Shown piece after piece: positions 1 through 8,368 of a stretch of DNA of 64,000 bases (position 1 is the first letter of the stretch; each line of letters starts with the position of its first letter). The notes below the pieces were generated by a model. It was given only the letters and a program-made list of their open reading frames with translations. It did no database searches and was not told the DNA's origin. The DNA is from Leptotrichia sp. oral taxon 223 (lineage in GTDB: Bacteria > Fusobacteriota > Fusobacteriia > Fusobacteriales > Leptotrichiaceae). The translations under genes were made by a program, and so were the position numbers. The stretch spans positions 62,001-126,000 of the forward strand of contig NZ_JABXYU010000004.1 in the NCBI RefSeq assembly GCF_013394795.1. Direction: 5' to 3'.

Positions 1-1000
1 AAATTTCTATCAGCAAGTTTCCAACGATAATATCGCCTACTTTGTCAATAAATCCGCCTAAAATATTTACTTCCACATCATATTTACGAATAATTTTTGT
101 AATATAGGACTCATTTACCTGTTCCTCGTTATATTTCAGTCTTAATCGCAATTTCCCAGTGTTTTCTTCACGATTTTTTATTTCTTCTTCCGTCCTAAAT
201 TCTTCATGTGAAATATTTTGTACAAATTCTTTTGCCAATTCTGTCTTAGGATTTAAGAAAATTTCCTTTGTTTCCCCTTTTTCAATAATTTCCCCGTCTG
301 ACATGATTGCCGCTTTATTACAAATTTTCTTTATAACTTCCATCTGGTGCGTAATTAAAATTATTGTTATTCCAAATTTTTTATTTATATCCTTCAAAAG
401 TTCCAGAATAGAATTGGTTGTTCTAGGATCAAGTGCCGATGTTGCCTCATCTGACAGCAGCAACTGCGGATTATTTGCCAATGCCCGTGCAATTGCCACA
501 CGCTGCTTCTGTCCGCCTGAAAGCTGTTCAGGATAGCTCAGCTTCTTGTCTGAAAGCCCCACAATTTCAAGCAGTTCGTCCACCCTTCTATTAATGTCCT
601 TCTTATTCCATCTGGCAATTTTCAATGGAAAAGCTACATTATCAGCTACATTTCTAGAATTTAACAAGTTAAAGTGCTGAAAAATCATCCCTGTCTTTTT
701 TCTGTATTCACGTAACAATCTTATATTAAAATCTAAAATATTTTTATCTTCATACCCAAGACTTTTTTTCCCTTTTTTATCAATGACTTCGTGCTTTACA
801 AAAATTTCTCCAGAAGTAGGCTCTTCCAGTCTATTAAGAAGCCGTATAAGCGTAGACTTCCCAGCTCCGCTCAGTCCCATAATTCCATAAATATCCCCTT
901 GCACAATATCAAGATTCACGTTATTTACAGCCAGCAGTTCCTGCCCGTTATTAAGTCTATATTTTTTTACCAGATTTCTTATCTTAATTAAACTGTCCAT
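1..1000 (-). CDS. metN: Methionine ABC transporter ATPase MetN (partial, C-terminus beyond left edge)
   Basis: The reverse-strand reading frame is open from an ATG at 1000 to the window edge (333 codons, no stop), so the 3' end is missing. It has a Walker A motif GLSGAGKST near residue 40, the ABC signature LSGGQKQR and a Walker B LLLSDEATSALDP. The C-terminal part (about residue 265 onward) resembles the regulatory NIL domain that binds methionine in MetN and distinguishes it from other amino-acid ATPases. It powers import of methionine at the inner membrane. The permease and binding protein should lie just left of the window. An AGAGGTG ribosome site precedes the ATG. No SAM riboswitch is visible in front of it. 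Confidence 0.9.
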   Translation of the reverse strand, partial: MDSLIKIRNLVKKYRLNNGQELLAVNNVNLDIVQGDIYGIMGLSGAGKSTLIRLLNRLEEPTSGEIFVKHEVIDKKGKKSLGYEDKNILDFNIRLLREYRKKTGMIFQHFNLLNSRNVADNVAFPLKIARWNKKDINRRVDELLEIVGLSDKKLSYPEQLSGGQKQRVAIARALANNPQLLLSDEATSALDPRTTNSILELLKDINKKFGITIILITHQMEVIKKICNKAAIMSDGEIIEKGETKEIFLNPKTELAKEFVQNISHEEFRTEEEIKNREENTGKLRLRLKYNEEQVNESYITKIIRKYDVEVNILGGFIDKVGDIIVGNLLIEI

Positions 1001-1054
1001 ATTTCACCTCTTTTTCATGTATTTTGCTTTATCTTTACTTTTGTAGTCAAAAAG

Positions 1055-1083
1055 ATTATATTATTTCTTACTTTAAAAGTCAA
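1055..1083 (-). promoter_or_regulatory. Sigma-70-type promoter for metN
   Basis: Read on the minus strand, TTGACT (1083-1078) and TATAAT (1060-1055) are separated by exactly 17 bases. Transcription would start near 1048 and give a leader of about 50 bases before the metN ATG, too short for a riboswitch. Confidence 0.7.
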
Positions 1084-1165
1084 CTGTTTTTAAAATACTT
1101 TTTGATATTATATCATTTTTATATTGTATATACAAGTTTTATTTTTCAATAATAAAAAAAATTTT

Positions 1166-1193
1166 AAAAGAAAAGGGTATTATCATGATACCC
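1166..1193 (-). terminator. Rho-independent terminator after the amino-acid ABC operon
   Basis: On the minus strand the stem GGGTAT (1193-1188) pairs with ATACCC (1180-1175) and is followed by a T-rich run (TTTTCTTTT). It lies 15 bases after the stop of the ATPase gene and separates that operon from metN. Confidence 0.75.
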
Positions 1194-1207
1194 TCAAAAT
1201 TAGCTAT

Positions 1208-1954
1208 TTAATTATTTGTATTCAAAAATTCCTTTACTCTTTGAGAAGAGGGATTTTCAAATATGTGCTGTGAAGTACCCGTTTCCAGTATTTCGCCTCT
1301 TTCCATAACGATTACTCTGTCTGAAATTTCACGGACAAAGTTCATTTCATGGCTTACAATTAGCATCGTAATTTTTTGTTTTTTCAGTTTTCTTATTATA
1401 TCCAACACTTCCTTTACCAGCTCAGGATCTAATGCTGATGTTGGTTCATCGAAAAGCATAATATCCGGCTGCAATGCCAATGCCCTTGCTATTGCCACAC
1501 GCTGCTTCTGCCCACCTGAAAGTTCATTTGGAAAACTGTCAATTTTATCTGAAAGTCCAACTAAATCTAGCATTTTATTGGCAATATTTTCAGCTTCCAT
1601 TGTTGCCATTTTCTTTACAAGTTTCAGTGTCTTGACTATATTATTTCTAACCGACATATGAGGAAACAAATTAAATGTCTGAAAAACCATTCCAGTCTTT
1701 AGCAGCATTTCCTTTTTTATTTTTTTATCAACATTCTTATCTGTCAAATTATTCCCCTCAATCAGCACTTCTCCCGATGTTATGCTTTCTAAATCAACTA
1801 TACAGCGTAAAATTGTTGACTTTCCGCTTCCAGAAGGCCCTATTAATGAAACAACTTCACCTTTATCAATATATAAATTAATATTTTTCAAAATTACATT
1901 ATCGCCATACTGTTTTTTTAAATTTTTTAATTCTATTATTTTTTCACTTTCCAC
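1208..1954 (-). CDS. Polar amino-acid ABC transporter ATP-binding protein (GlnQ/HisP type)
   Basis: A 248-residue ABC ATPase of the usual length for the polar amino-acid uptake family. Visible motifs are Walker A GPSGSGKST (about residue 39), signature LSGGQKQR, Walker B IMLFDEPTSALDP and the switch histidine in IVSHE. It hydrolyses ATP at the cytoplasmic face to drive the permease encoded immediately upstream. It is the last gene of a three-gene operon (binding protein, permease, ATPase) with a terminator just after it. The substrate cannot be read from the sequence. The flanking metN and metK genes make a sulphur amino acid possible, but that is only context. Confidence 0.9.
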   Translation of the reverse strand: MESEKIIELKNLKKQYGDNVILKNINLYIDKGEVVSLIGPSGSGKSTILRCIVDLESITSGEVLIEGNNLTDKNVDKKIKKEMLLKTGMVFQTFNLFPHMSVRNNIVKTLKLVKKMATMEAENIANKMLDLVGLSDKIDSFPNELSGGQKQRVAIARALALQPDIMLFDEPTSALDPELVKEVLDIIRKLKKQKITMLIVSHEMNFVREISDRVIVMERGEILETGTSQHIFENPSSQRVKEFLNTNN

Positions 1955-2008
1955 AATTTATCTCCCAGTTTCTTATATTTTAATAAAACTATTTGTAAAT
2001 CATAAATT

Positions 2009-2686
2009 TTAAATCCTAATTTTATTTCTTTTTTCAATATTCTTAAATAGCCTGTCAACAGCAAAGCTTAATACTAGATAAATAATAATTGCACAAATAT
2101 ATGGAGTGACATTGTAATAAATATTTGCCAGCTCCTTTGTCCGTTTCATTACTTCTGTTACAGCTAGAACATACACAAGGGAAGTGTCCTTTATAAGCGT
2201 AATTGCCTCATTTCCCAATGTTGGCAGGACTCTTCTTATTGCCTGCGGTAAAATAACGTATGCTATTTTTTGCCAATAGCTGTAACCTAGCACTTTTGCC
2301 ACTTCATGCTGTCCTTTATCAATGCTTTCTATTCCGCTTCTCATAATTTCCACGAGATATGCGGCATAATTTATGATAAATGTAATTGTGGCTGCCGTGT
2401 ATGGCGCTAGAACTATTTTATAGCCACCAAAGTTCATCAACGGTATTCCATAGTAGACAACCATTAATTGCAGCATTAAGGGAGTTCCCCGGAAAATCCA
2501 GGTATAAACTGAAATAATAAATTTTACTACCTTATTTTTCCCTGTATACGCCAACGCTCCTAAAATTCCTAACGGGACGGAAAACAAAACCGTGAGTATA
2601 TACAGTATCACCACGTTTGGTAAAGTTTTTACCAGTTCTATAAATATCGGCAGTGAAATTTTTATCAGTTCTATAAACTGGCTCAT
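2009..2686 (-). CDS. Polar amino-acid ABC transporter permease (HisM/GlnP family)
   Basis: A 225-residue inner-membrane permease with about five hydrophobic segments. It carries the family EAA loop in the form GQHEVAKVLGYSYWQKIAYV followed by LPQAIRR, the contact site for the ATPase. The start ATG shares one base with the stop codon of the binding-protein gene, so the two are translationally coupled. The ATPase gene follows 54 bases downstream. A single permease gene implies a homodimeric channel. Confidence 0.9.
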   Translation of the reverse strand: MSQFIELIKISLPIFIELVKTLPNVVILYILTVLFSVPLGILGALAYTGKNKVVKFIISVYTWIFRGTPLMLQLMVVYYGIPLMNFGGYKIVLAPYTAATITFIINYAAYLVEIMRSGIESIDKGQHEVAKVLGYSYWQKIAYVILPQAIRRVLPTLGNEAITLIKDTSLVYVLAVTEVMKRTKELANIYYNVTPYICAIIIYLVLSFAVDRLFKNIEKRNKIRI

Positions 2687-3474
2687 TAATCTTTAAACCA
2701 TTTCGAGTAAATTTTTTGATATGTCCCGTCTGCCTTCAATTCCTCAACAGCTTTATTTATAGCCTCGACTAATTTTGTATTTCCTTTTTTGGCTGCAATT
2801 CCATATTCTTCTTCGCCATAATTGTCATTTAGAATTTTGTACAATTCTTTTTTAGCCTGATTTTCTTTTGTTTTCTTAGTATATTTTGCCAATACTTCAT
2901 CAGCTATAATTGCGTCAACTCTCCCTGCGTCAAGATCCATAAATGCCTGATCATATTGCGCATATGTTTTAAATTCCTTAAATTTCTTGTCATCTCCTGA
3001 TTTTTTCACAGCCTCCTCTCCGCTGCTTTCAGTCTGGCTTCCAACATTTTTCCCTGCCAAATCAGCCTTTGAGTTAATATTTGAACCTGCCTTAACTACT
3101 ATAAGCTGATGACTTGTAAAATATGGTTTTGTCATTTCAGTTTCTTTTTTTCTTTCCTCTGTTATAGTAAGCCCGTTCCAGATTAAATCAATATTTCCAC
3201 CATTCAGATCCAATATCTTAGAATCCCAGTTTATAGGCTTAAATTCAACTTCACTTCCTAATTTTTGAGCAACTGCCCTGGCCAAATCAATATCAAACCC
3301 TACAATCTCACCTTTTTCATTCTTAAATCCCATCGGAACAAATGAATCATCAAGTCCAACTACAATTTTCTTAGGAATTCCATCAGCATTCTTCCCTTCC
3401 TTTTTTTCCTCCTTCTGAACACTGCACATAAATACACTTAGCGCTAAAATTATTAGTAACAATATTTTTTTCAT
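2686..3474 (-). CDS. Amino-acid ABC transporter substrate-binding lipoprotein (family 3)
   Basis: A 262-residue type II periplasmic binding protein. The N-terminus is a lipoprotein signal with a candidate lipid-modified Cys17; the -1 residue is Met (VFMC), which is unusual for a lipobox. The mature part shows the family 3 features GFDIDLARAVA, a WD...ILDLNGGNIDLIWNG stretch and TEERK. It captures an amino acid at the outer face of the inner membrane and hands it to the permease encoded next. First gene of the operon. The family is sure; the ligand (polar amino acid, cystine or similar) is not determined. Confidence 0.9.
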   Translation of the reverse strand: MKKILLLIILALSVFMCSVQKEEKKEGKNADGIPKKIVVGLDDSFVPMGFKNEKGEIVGFDIDLARAVAQKLGSEVEFKPINWDSKILDLNGGNIDLIWNGLTITEERKKETEMTKPYFTSHQLIVVKAGSNINSKADLAGKNVGSQTESSGEEAVKKSGDDKKFKEFKTYAQYDQAFMDLDAGRVDAIIADEVLAKYTKKTKENQAKKELYKILNDNYGEEEYGIAAKKGNTKLVEAINKAVEELKADGTYQKIYSKWFKD

Positions 3475-3538
3475 TTCTACGGCCTCCTGCTTTTATTTAT
3501 ATACTAAAATTTACAAATTAATTTCTAAATATATTATA

Positions 3539-3568
3539 ATAATAACATTTTTTAAAACATTTTGTCAA
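3539..3568 (-). promoter_or_regulatory. Probable promoter of the amino-acid ABC operon
   Basis: On the minus strand TTGACA (3568-3563) is followed after 18 bases by TATTAT (3544-3539). It lies 65 bases before the binding-protein start. The wide spacing makes it a good but not perfect match. Confidence 0.5.
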
Positions 3569-3631
3569 TAATTATAATATATAACTTTTATATAGTTCAA
3601 TATATTTTATTTATGATTAAATATTAAAAAA

Positions 3632-3666
3632 TAATAAGGGAGTTGACTAGTTGACTATTCACTCCC
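3632..3666 (-). terminator. Rho-independent terminator of metK
   Basis: Just after the metK stop codon the minus strand reads GGGAGT, then an 17-base loop containing a repeated GTCAACTA-like stretch, then ACTCCC and a T-rich tail (TTATTATTTTTT). The stem arms are 3666-3661 and 3643-3638. Confidence 0.75.
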
Positions 3667-3676
3667 CATTTTTATG

Positions 3677-4831
3677 CTATTTTTCCAATTCCTCTTTCAA
3701 ACCTTCAACTTTATCCAGTTTTTCCCAAGGCAAATCAATGTCAGTCCGTCCGATGTGTCCAAATGCTGCTAAATCCTGATATCTAAATGATGGCTTTCTC
3801 AAGTTTAGTGATTTTTGAATTCCATTTGGTGTTAAGTCAAATAATTTTGCAACAGCTTCTTCAATTCTTGTTTCTTCAACTGTTCCAGTTCCAAAAGTTT
3901 CTACACGGATTGATACCGGCTCTGCAACACCGATTGCGTACGATAACTGAACTTCACATTTTGTAGCAAATCCTGCCGCAACAATATTTTTGGCAATCCA
4001 TCTTGCTGCATAAGCTGCCGATCTGTCAACTTTTGATGGATCTTTTCCAGAAAATGCTCCTCCGCCGTGTCTAAAATACCCGCCATAAGTGTCAATTATA
4101 ATTTTTCTTCCAGTAAGTCCAGAATCTCCGTGAGGCCCTCCTATTACAAATCTTCCAGTTGGATTAATATGAAATTTCCTTACATTTTCAATATTCAAGT
4201 CATATTTTTCCAATACAGGCTTTATTACAAGCTCTTTTAAGTCCTTTTCAATTTGTTCATTTGTAACATCTTCATTATGCTGAACAGAAAGAACAACTGT
4301 GTCGACATTCAACAATTTTCCGTTTTCATCATAAGCCAGTGTAACTTGTGCTTTTGCGTCTGGTCTTGCCCAGGTTAGTGTTCCATTTCTCGTGATTTCA
4401 GTCAGCTTTTGAATAATTCCACGTGACAATACAAGTGCCAGAGGCATCAATTCTTCAGTTTCATTAACTGCCCCTCCAAACATGATACCCTGATCTCCAG
4501 CTCCGCCTGTATCTACTCCCATTGAAATATCAGGCGACTGAGAATGAATAGTGTTTAACACGCCACAGTCCGAGTCAAATCCCATTCCTGGACGGTATCC
4601 AATTTCATGAATTTTATCTCTGACAATTTTCTGTACATCCACATAAGTCCTAGTTGTAATTTCACCTCCAACAACCACAAGTCCAGTAGTTGCAAATGTT
4701 TCACACGCCACTCTTGAATTTTCATCGTCTGCAAGGCAGGCATCTAATATTGAATCTGAAATTTGATCACAGATTTTATCTGGATGTCCTGGTGATACAA
4801 ATTCTGATGTGAAGTAAATTTTTTTAGCCAT
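3677..4831 (-). CDS. metK: S-adenosylmethionine synthetase
   Basis: A 384-residue protein, full length for MetK. It makes S-adenosylmethionine from methionine and ATP in the cytoplasm. Diagnostic features are GHPDK near residue 15 (ATP binding), [10 protein letters not shown] in the middle, and [16 protein letters not shown], the phosphate-binding segment. The ATG is preceded by an AGGAGG site. It is transcribed alone from a promoter near 5.1 kb through a SAM-I riboswitch and an attenuator, so its own product represses it. A terminator follows the gene. Assignment is unambiguous. Confidence 0.98.
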   Translation of the reverse strand: MAKKIYFTSEFVSPGHPDKICDQISDSILDACLADDENSRVACETFATTGLVVVGGEITTRTYVDVQKIVRDKIHEIGYRPGMGFDSDCGVLNTIHSQSPDISMGVDTGGAGDQGIMFGGAVNETEELMPLALVLSRGIIQKLTEITRNGTLTWARPDAKAQVTLAYDENGKLLNVDTVVLSVQHNEDVTNEQIEKDLKELVIKPVLEKYDLNIENVRKFHINPTGRFVIGGPHGDSGLTGRKIIIDTYGGYFRHGGGAFSGKDPSKVDRSAAYAARWIAKNIVAAGFATKCEVQLSYAIGVAEPVSIRVETFGTGTVEETRIEEAVAKLFDLTPNGIQKSLNLRKPSFRYQDLAAFGHIGRTDIDLPWEKLDKVEGLKEELEK

Positions 4832-4934
4832 TTTATTTCCTCCTAATTTTTATTCCTAAATTTTGTTAAGTAATATCATCTTAAAAATATACTTTACTCT
4901 AAAAAATTTAAATTCAAGCTTTATTTAAAAATAT

Positions 4935-4959
4935 AAAAAACTCTTCCTGCAAGGAAGAG
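4935..4959 (-). terminator. Attenuator terminator of the SAM riboswitch
   Basis: On the minus strand CTCTTCC (4959-4953) pairs with GGAAGAG (4947-4941) and is followed by TTTTTT. It starts about 11 bases after the aptamer closes and lies about 100 bases before the metK start. It is the expression platform: with SAM bound, transcription should stop here. Confidence 0.85.
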
Positions 4960-4969
4960 AATTAAAATT

Positions 4970-5062
4970 CTTATCTTTGCACTCAATGCCGGATTTAGCA
5001 CCTTGTTTTTACAGGTTGCTGGATACTCAAACGGGCCGTTCCCTAGTATCTCTCTTGATAAG
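4970..5062 (-). ncRNA. SAM-I (S-box) riboswitch aptamer controlling metK
   Basis: Read on the minus strand from 5062, the sequence shows the S-box order. The P1 5' strand CTTATC is followed by the conserved AAGAGAG, then CGGCCCG, a CAGCAACC stretch, AAGGTGCTAAATCC, and finally GCAAAGATAAG closing P1 at 4970. These match the SAM-I class core. The aptamer is followed directly by a strong terminator hairpin, so control is by transcription termination when SAM is plentiful. The target is metK. Confidence 0.93.
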
Positions 5063-5122
5063 TTTTATTAAATTGTAGTATAATTTTTAAATTTGATTTT
5101 CAAATAACTTTATTGTAAAACA

Positions 5123-5151
5123 AGTATATACTATTTTTTTAAAAATGTCAA
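5123..5151 (-). promoter_or_regulatory. Promoter of the metK riboswitch transcript
   Basis: On the minus strand TTGACA (5151-5146) and TATACT (5128-5123) are 17 bases apart. A second, weaker candidate nearer the aptamer is TTTGAAA (-35 at 5103-5098) with TATACT (5082-5077), but its spacing is only 15 bases. Confidence 0.65.
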
Positions 5152-5181
5152 TATTTAAAAATTTTTATTTTTCATATTTTT

Positions 5182-6384
5182 TTACTTATTGTATTCTGCC
5201 GCTTTTTTCTTCATAATTTCATCGATATTTACATCTGAAGATTTTTCAGCAGGTTTTACTGTTTGTGCAGGCTGCTGCTGTTTAGCTGCACTTGGTTTTT
5301 CAGCCTTAATTTCAACCTTTGAAGCTTCTTCTGCTTTGCTTTTGCTTTTTACATCATTAAGTGTGCTTTCTGTTAGGCTTTGAGAAGAATTTCCGTTTCC
5401 CAGGAAAGTTTTTACTTGCTTATCAGTTTTCTTCTCTTCAACCACTCCGCCTTTTTCAATTCTTTCTATAGCGGCGGCAGCGTTCTTATCTCCGTTCTTG
5501 GCAGCTATTTTATACCATTTCAGAGCCTCTGTCATATTATTTTGCTGCTGATACGACATTGCAATTGGCATAGCAAGCCCTTTATTTCCAGCACTGTATG
5601 CCTTTAAAAGATATGGACGTGATTCAGTCTGCTTTCCGCCATCATATAAAATTGCTCCAATTTCATAGTTGGCTTCCTTTACTCCACGGTTTGCAGCCTT
5701 CTGGAACCATTTCATCGCTTCTGATTCATTTTTAAGTTCTTTATTCAAAAGTGCCACACGTATGTCCGCTTCCTTTATTCCAGCATTGTATGCTTTTTCA
5801 AATTCTGCTTTAGCCTCTTTATATCTTTTTGCTTTTATTAAGTCAACACCTCTATTGTATGCTTCTGCGCCAGGACGCATTTTTATTTGCCGCATTTGCT
5901 GTCTGCCAGCAGTCGTTGTAGCGCCTTTTGGAAGTCTTGCAATCAATTTATTTGCTTCTGCTGTATTTCCTTCTTGTTTTAAAATTACAGCCAAGTTATA
6001 AATTGCTTCAGGATAATTTCTGTCTACACCATATTGTAAAATCTGCTTCACTTTATCCATATTTTTTAAGTTGTAATAAAGCTGTGCAAGTGACATAATT
6101 GATTCCTTATCTCCGTTTTGGGCTTTTGTCAACGCTTCTGAAACTTTTGCCGGATCAATTTGGTTGTCAATTAAATTTTGCTGCTCCTCAGGAGTCAAAT
6201 TTTGTATATTAGGATTTCCTTGCGCCTGTCCTCCAAGGTTAAAAATATCAGTGTTAATGTCCTTATTTTGCTGCTGCTGTGTCTGCTGGTTATTTTTCTT
6301 GTTATCCTTTTTCTTTTTAAAGCAAGAAACCGACATCATTCCAATAGCCAAAATTACTATTGCAAACATTATTTTTCTTTTCAT
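5182..6384 (-). CDS. TPR/Sel1-repeat lipoprotein
   Basis: A 400-residue protein with a lipoprotein signal ending in MSVSC (Cys21), followed by a Lys- and Gln-rich linker. Residues of roughly 80-320 are helical repeats of the TPR/Sel1 kind; units such as A.KWFQKAA.RG.KEA and ALKWYKIAAKNGDKNAA recur. The C-terminal 90 residues are low-complexity, rich in Lys, Glu, Ser and Gln, ending in a charged helix. Such proteins act as periplasmic or outer-membrane scaffolds; no enzymatic motif is present. It is monocistronic in appearance, between metK and the phospholipase-like gene. The exact role is unknown. Confidence 0.75.
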   Translation of the reverse strand: MKRKIMFAIVILAIGMMSVSCFKKKKDNKKNNQQTQQQQNKDINTDIFNLGGQAQGNPNIQNLTPEEQQNLIDNQIDPAKVSEALTKAQNGDKESIMSLAQLYYNLKNMDKVKQILQYGVDRNYPEAIYNLAVILKQEGNTAEANKLIARLPKGATTTAGRQQMRQIKMRPGAEAYNRGVDLIKAKRYKEAKAEFEKAYNAGIKEADIRVALLNKELKNESEAMKWFQKAANRGVKEANYEIGAILYDGGKQTESRPYLLKAYSAGNKGLAMPIAMSYQQQNNMTEALKWYKIAAKNGDKNAAAAIERIEKGGVVEEKKTDKQVKTFLGNGNSSQSLTESTLNDVKSKSKAEEASKVEIKAEKPSAAKQQQPAQTVKPAEKSSDVNIDEIMKKKAAEYNK

Positions 6385-6461
6385 TTACTGTTCATTCCTC
6401 TCTTTCAAATTCTTTTTATTTTATAATTTTTTTAATAAAATTTTCTGTTCAATTTTTACAT

Positions 6462-8129
6462 CTAAAACGATCCTAATTGTGTTGCGTCCAATATTTTATA
6501 CATAAAATCTGTACTTGCCTTCGTAGTTGGTTCGTCGTCGAAATTTACTGTAAACAAGCCATCCTTATTTTCCCATAATCTGTCAAAATATGTATAAATA
6601 TCCTTTGTCAGCTTGGAATTCTTATTTGTCAGAATCCTAAAATTAGCATCCATTATGTAACCACGTATATTTTTTTTGATTAAATTAGCCGAACCTGTGT
6701 GTATTATAACATTGCCGTCTGTTTTTTTGATTAGTGTTATCTTTGTGTGATATTGCTCATTATTCGTAAAATACCACTTCACTTCTATTTTGTTTTTAGT
6801 TTTTTTCTTAAGCTTCTTCGAAACAGGCTTATTAGGCAACCCATTTGTACTCATTCCAAAAGCATCTCTGCTTCTATCAAAAATAATCCGAATTTTTACA
6901 CCACGGTTTGCAGCCTTTATCAGCCTGTCAATGACACCCTTGTCAGCCAGAAAATACATTCCCATAAGTATCTCATCCCCAGCTCTCGCACTGTCAATAT
7001 CCATATCCAGATGCTCCCCAATTTTTGCCTCTGTCACAAACTGCAGCTGATATTTATTATTTTCATCATCAAATCTAGTAATTGTATCCCCATTTTTCTG
7101 ATTTTCATTTTCAGAATTTTGACTTTTTTCAGGAAGTTCTCCAGTTTGTGCAAACCTTCTTGTTTCCTCCTCCACAAATTCATCCTTCTTTTTCTCAATT
7201 TCTTTAACTTGCTTTTCAGTCTCACTTTCAGAAAAACTATTTATCCGGCTTGTCCTATCTTCTGTTAAATTCCCAATTTGACTGCTATTTATTCTATTCT
7301 CCTGCTTTCTGGTTACATCAATCTTCCCATCTGAAAATTCAGCCACAAGCTGCAATCCATGCAAAATATCCTTTGTAATTTCTCCATTAGCTGATATTGC
7401 CACATTTTCATGATAATAACTCGGATCGTGAATATTCGCACTCGAAACTACAACATTGTCCTCATTCAAAAATATTTTCCTATGATCCGCCTTCACATTC
7501 AGCGCCCTTAACAAATTCCTCAAAGTCAGTTTAGGCCACATAGGTCCATAAAAGTTTCCAATCCATCCTTTCCCCTGCGGATTTCCGTGAGGCTCTATCA
7601 AAGTTCTCCAAATTGGCGAATACCAGGGAAACGTATCCTTCAACTTAAAAATATCCACCACTATAACATCAATCCCAGCATTTTTCATCTCTGTAATAAA
7701 CGGATGCTCAAATGCTCCATATAAATTATTATTCTCATCTGAAAGCACATACACCTTCAAATCAGGATTTTCCATCTTCTTCTTAACAAGCCGTCTCGTA
7801 TATTCCTTAGCAAACTCTGGAAAATGCTCCTTATCCTTATTATAAATATCATTAAACAAAAACATCTCCACAATCAGATAATCCTTAGCTTCATCCACAA
7901 CCTTATAAGTCGCCTCCCAAATCTTCCTGTCATACCGAATATTCCCATCCTTGTCCAGATAAGTCAAATCATAATGAAACTCAACATTATCACTATTCCG
8001 CAACGGACTTTCATAATCCACTCCAAGCGGAGGCGTCTTTATTGTGGAACATGAAATTGTAAAGGCTGTTAAAATACCAATTAGTAAATGCTTTTTTCTC
8101 CTTATTAAAATCATTTTATCTATTTGCAT
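6462..8129 (-). CDS. Phospholipase D-like lipoprotein with two degenerate HKD motifs
   Basis: About 555 residues. A lipoprotein signal ends in FTISC (Cys27 from the chosen start). Two PLD-superfamily halves are visible. The first has HRKIFLNED...SSAN and the second has HTKITLIKKTDG...GSAN, and both keep His, Lys and the Ser/Asn pair. The Asp expected eight positions from the His is replaced by Glu or Lys, or is shifted. An acidic, low-complexity linker rich in Glu and Lys separates the halves. Family members make or cleave phosphodiester bonds in lipids such as cardiolipin. The open frame extends to a TTG at 8171, but I prefer the ATG at 8129; an ATG at 8114 is also possible. No clear ribosome site fixes the start. 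Confidence 0.75.
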   Translation of the reverse strand: MQIDKMILIRRKKHLLIGILTAFTISCSTIKTPPLGVDYESPLRNSDNVEFHYDLTYLDKDGNIRYDRKIWEATYKVVDEAKDYLIVEMFLFNDIYNKDKEHFPEFAKEYTRRLVKKKMENPDLKVYVLSDENNNLYGAFEHPFITEMKNAGIDVIVVDIFKLKDTFPWYSPIWRTLIEPHGNPQGKGWIGNFYGPMWPKLTLRNLLRALNVKADHRKIFLNEDNVVVSSANIHDPSYYHENVAISANGEITKDILHGLQLVAEFSDGKIDVTRKQENRINSSQIGNLTEDRTSRINSFSESETEKQVKEIEKKKDEFVEEETRRFAQTGELPEKSQNSENENQKNGDTITRFDDENNKYQLQFVTEAKIGEHLDMDIDSARAGDEILMGMYFLADKGVIDRLIKAANRGVKIRIIFDRSRDAFGMSTNGLPNKPVSKKLKKKTKNKIEVKWYFTNNEQYHTKITLIKKTDGNVIIHTGSANLIKKNIRGYIMDANFRILTNKNSKLTKDIYTYFDRLWENKDGLFTVNFDDEPTTKASTDFMYKILDATQLGSF

Positions 8130-8195
8130 TATAATAAATATATAATACTTCTCCTTTCTATTATGCTTCAATTATTTAATCATATAAATATATAG

Positions 8196-8218
8196 ATAAA
8201 GAATTAACAATTCTTTAT
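8196..8218. repeat. Perfect 10-bp inverted repeat upstream of the PLD gene
   Basis: ATAAAGAATT (8196-8205) and AATTCTTTAT (8209-8218) are perfect complements around a 3-base loop. It lies between the MATE gene end and the PLD gene start. It could be a weak terminator for the MATE transcript or an operator; the following minus-strand bases are only moderately T-rich. Confidence 0.5.
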
Positions 8219-8368
8219 AATAAATTTGATATTGCATCACGGATATCTTTATCTAACACATATATTACTGAAAATACATCTGTTTTTGTCTTTTTTTATT
8301 TACAATTTAATTATACTCTTTTATTTTTAGTTACTTCCCCTTTTAAATATTTCATTTTTATAAAATTT

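Noticed and set aside
159-991. Plus-strand frames across the metN region
   Set aside because: They are antisense to the clear metN coding frame and have no ribosome sites.
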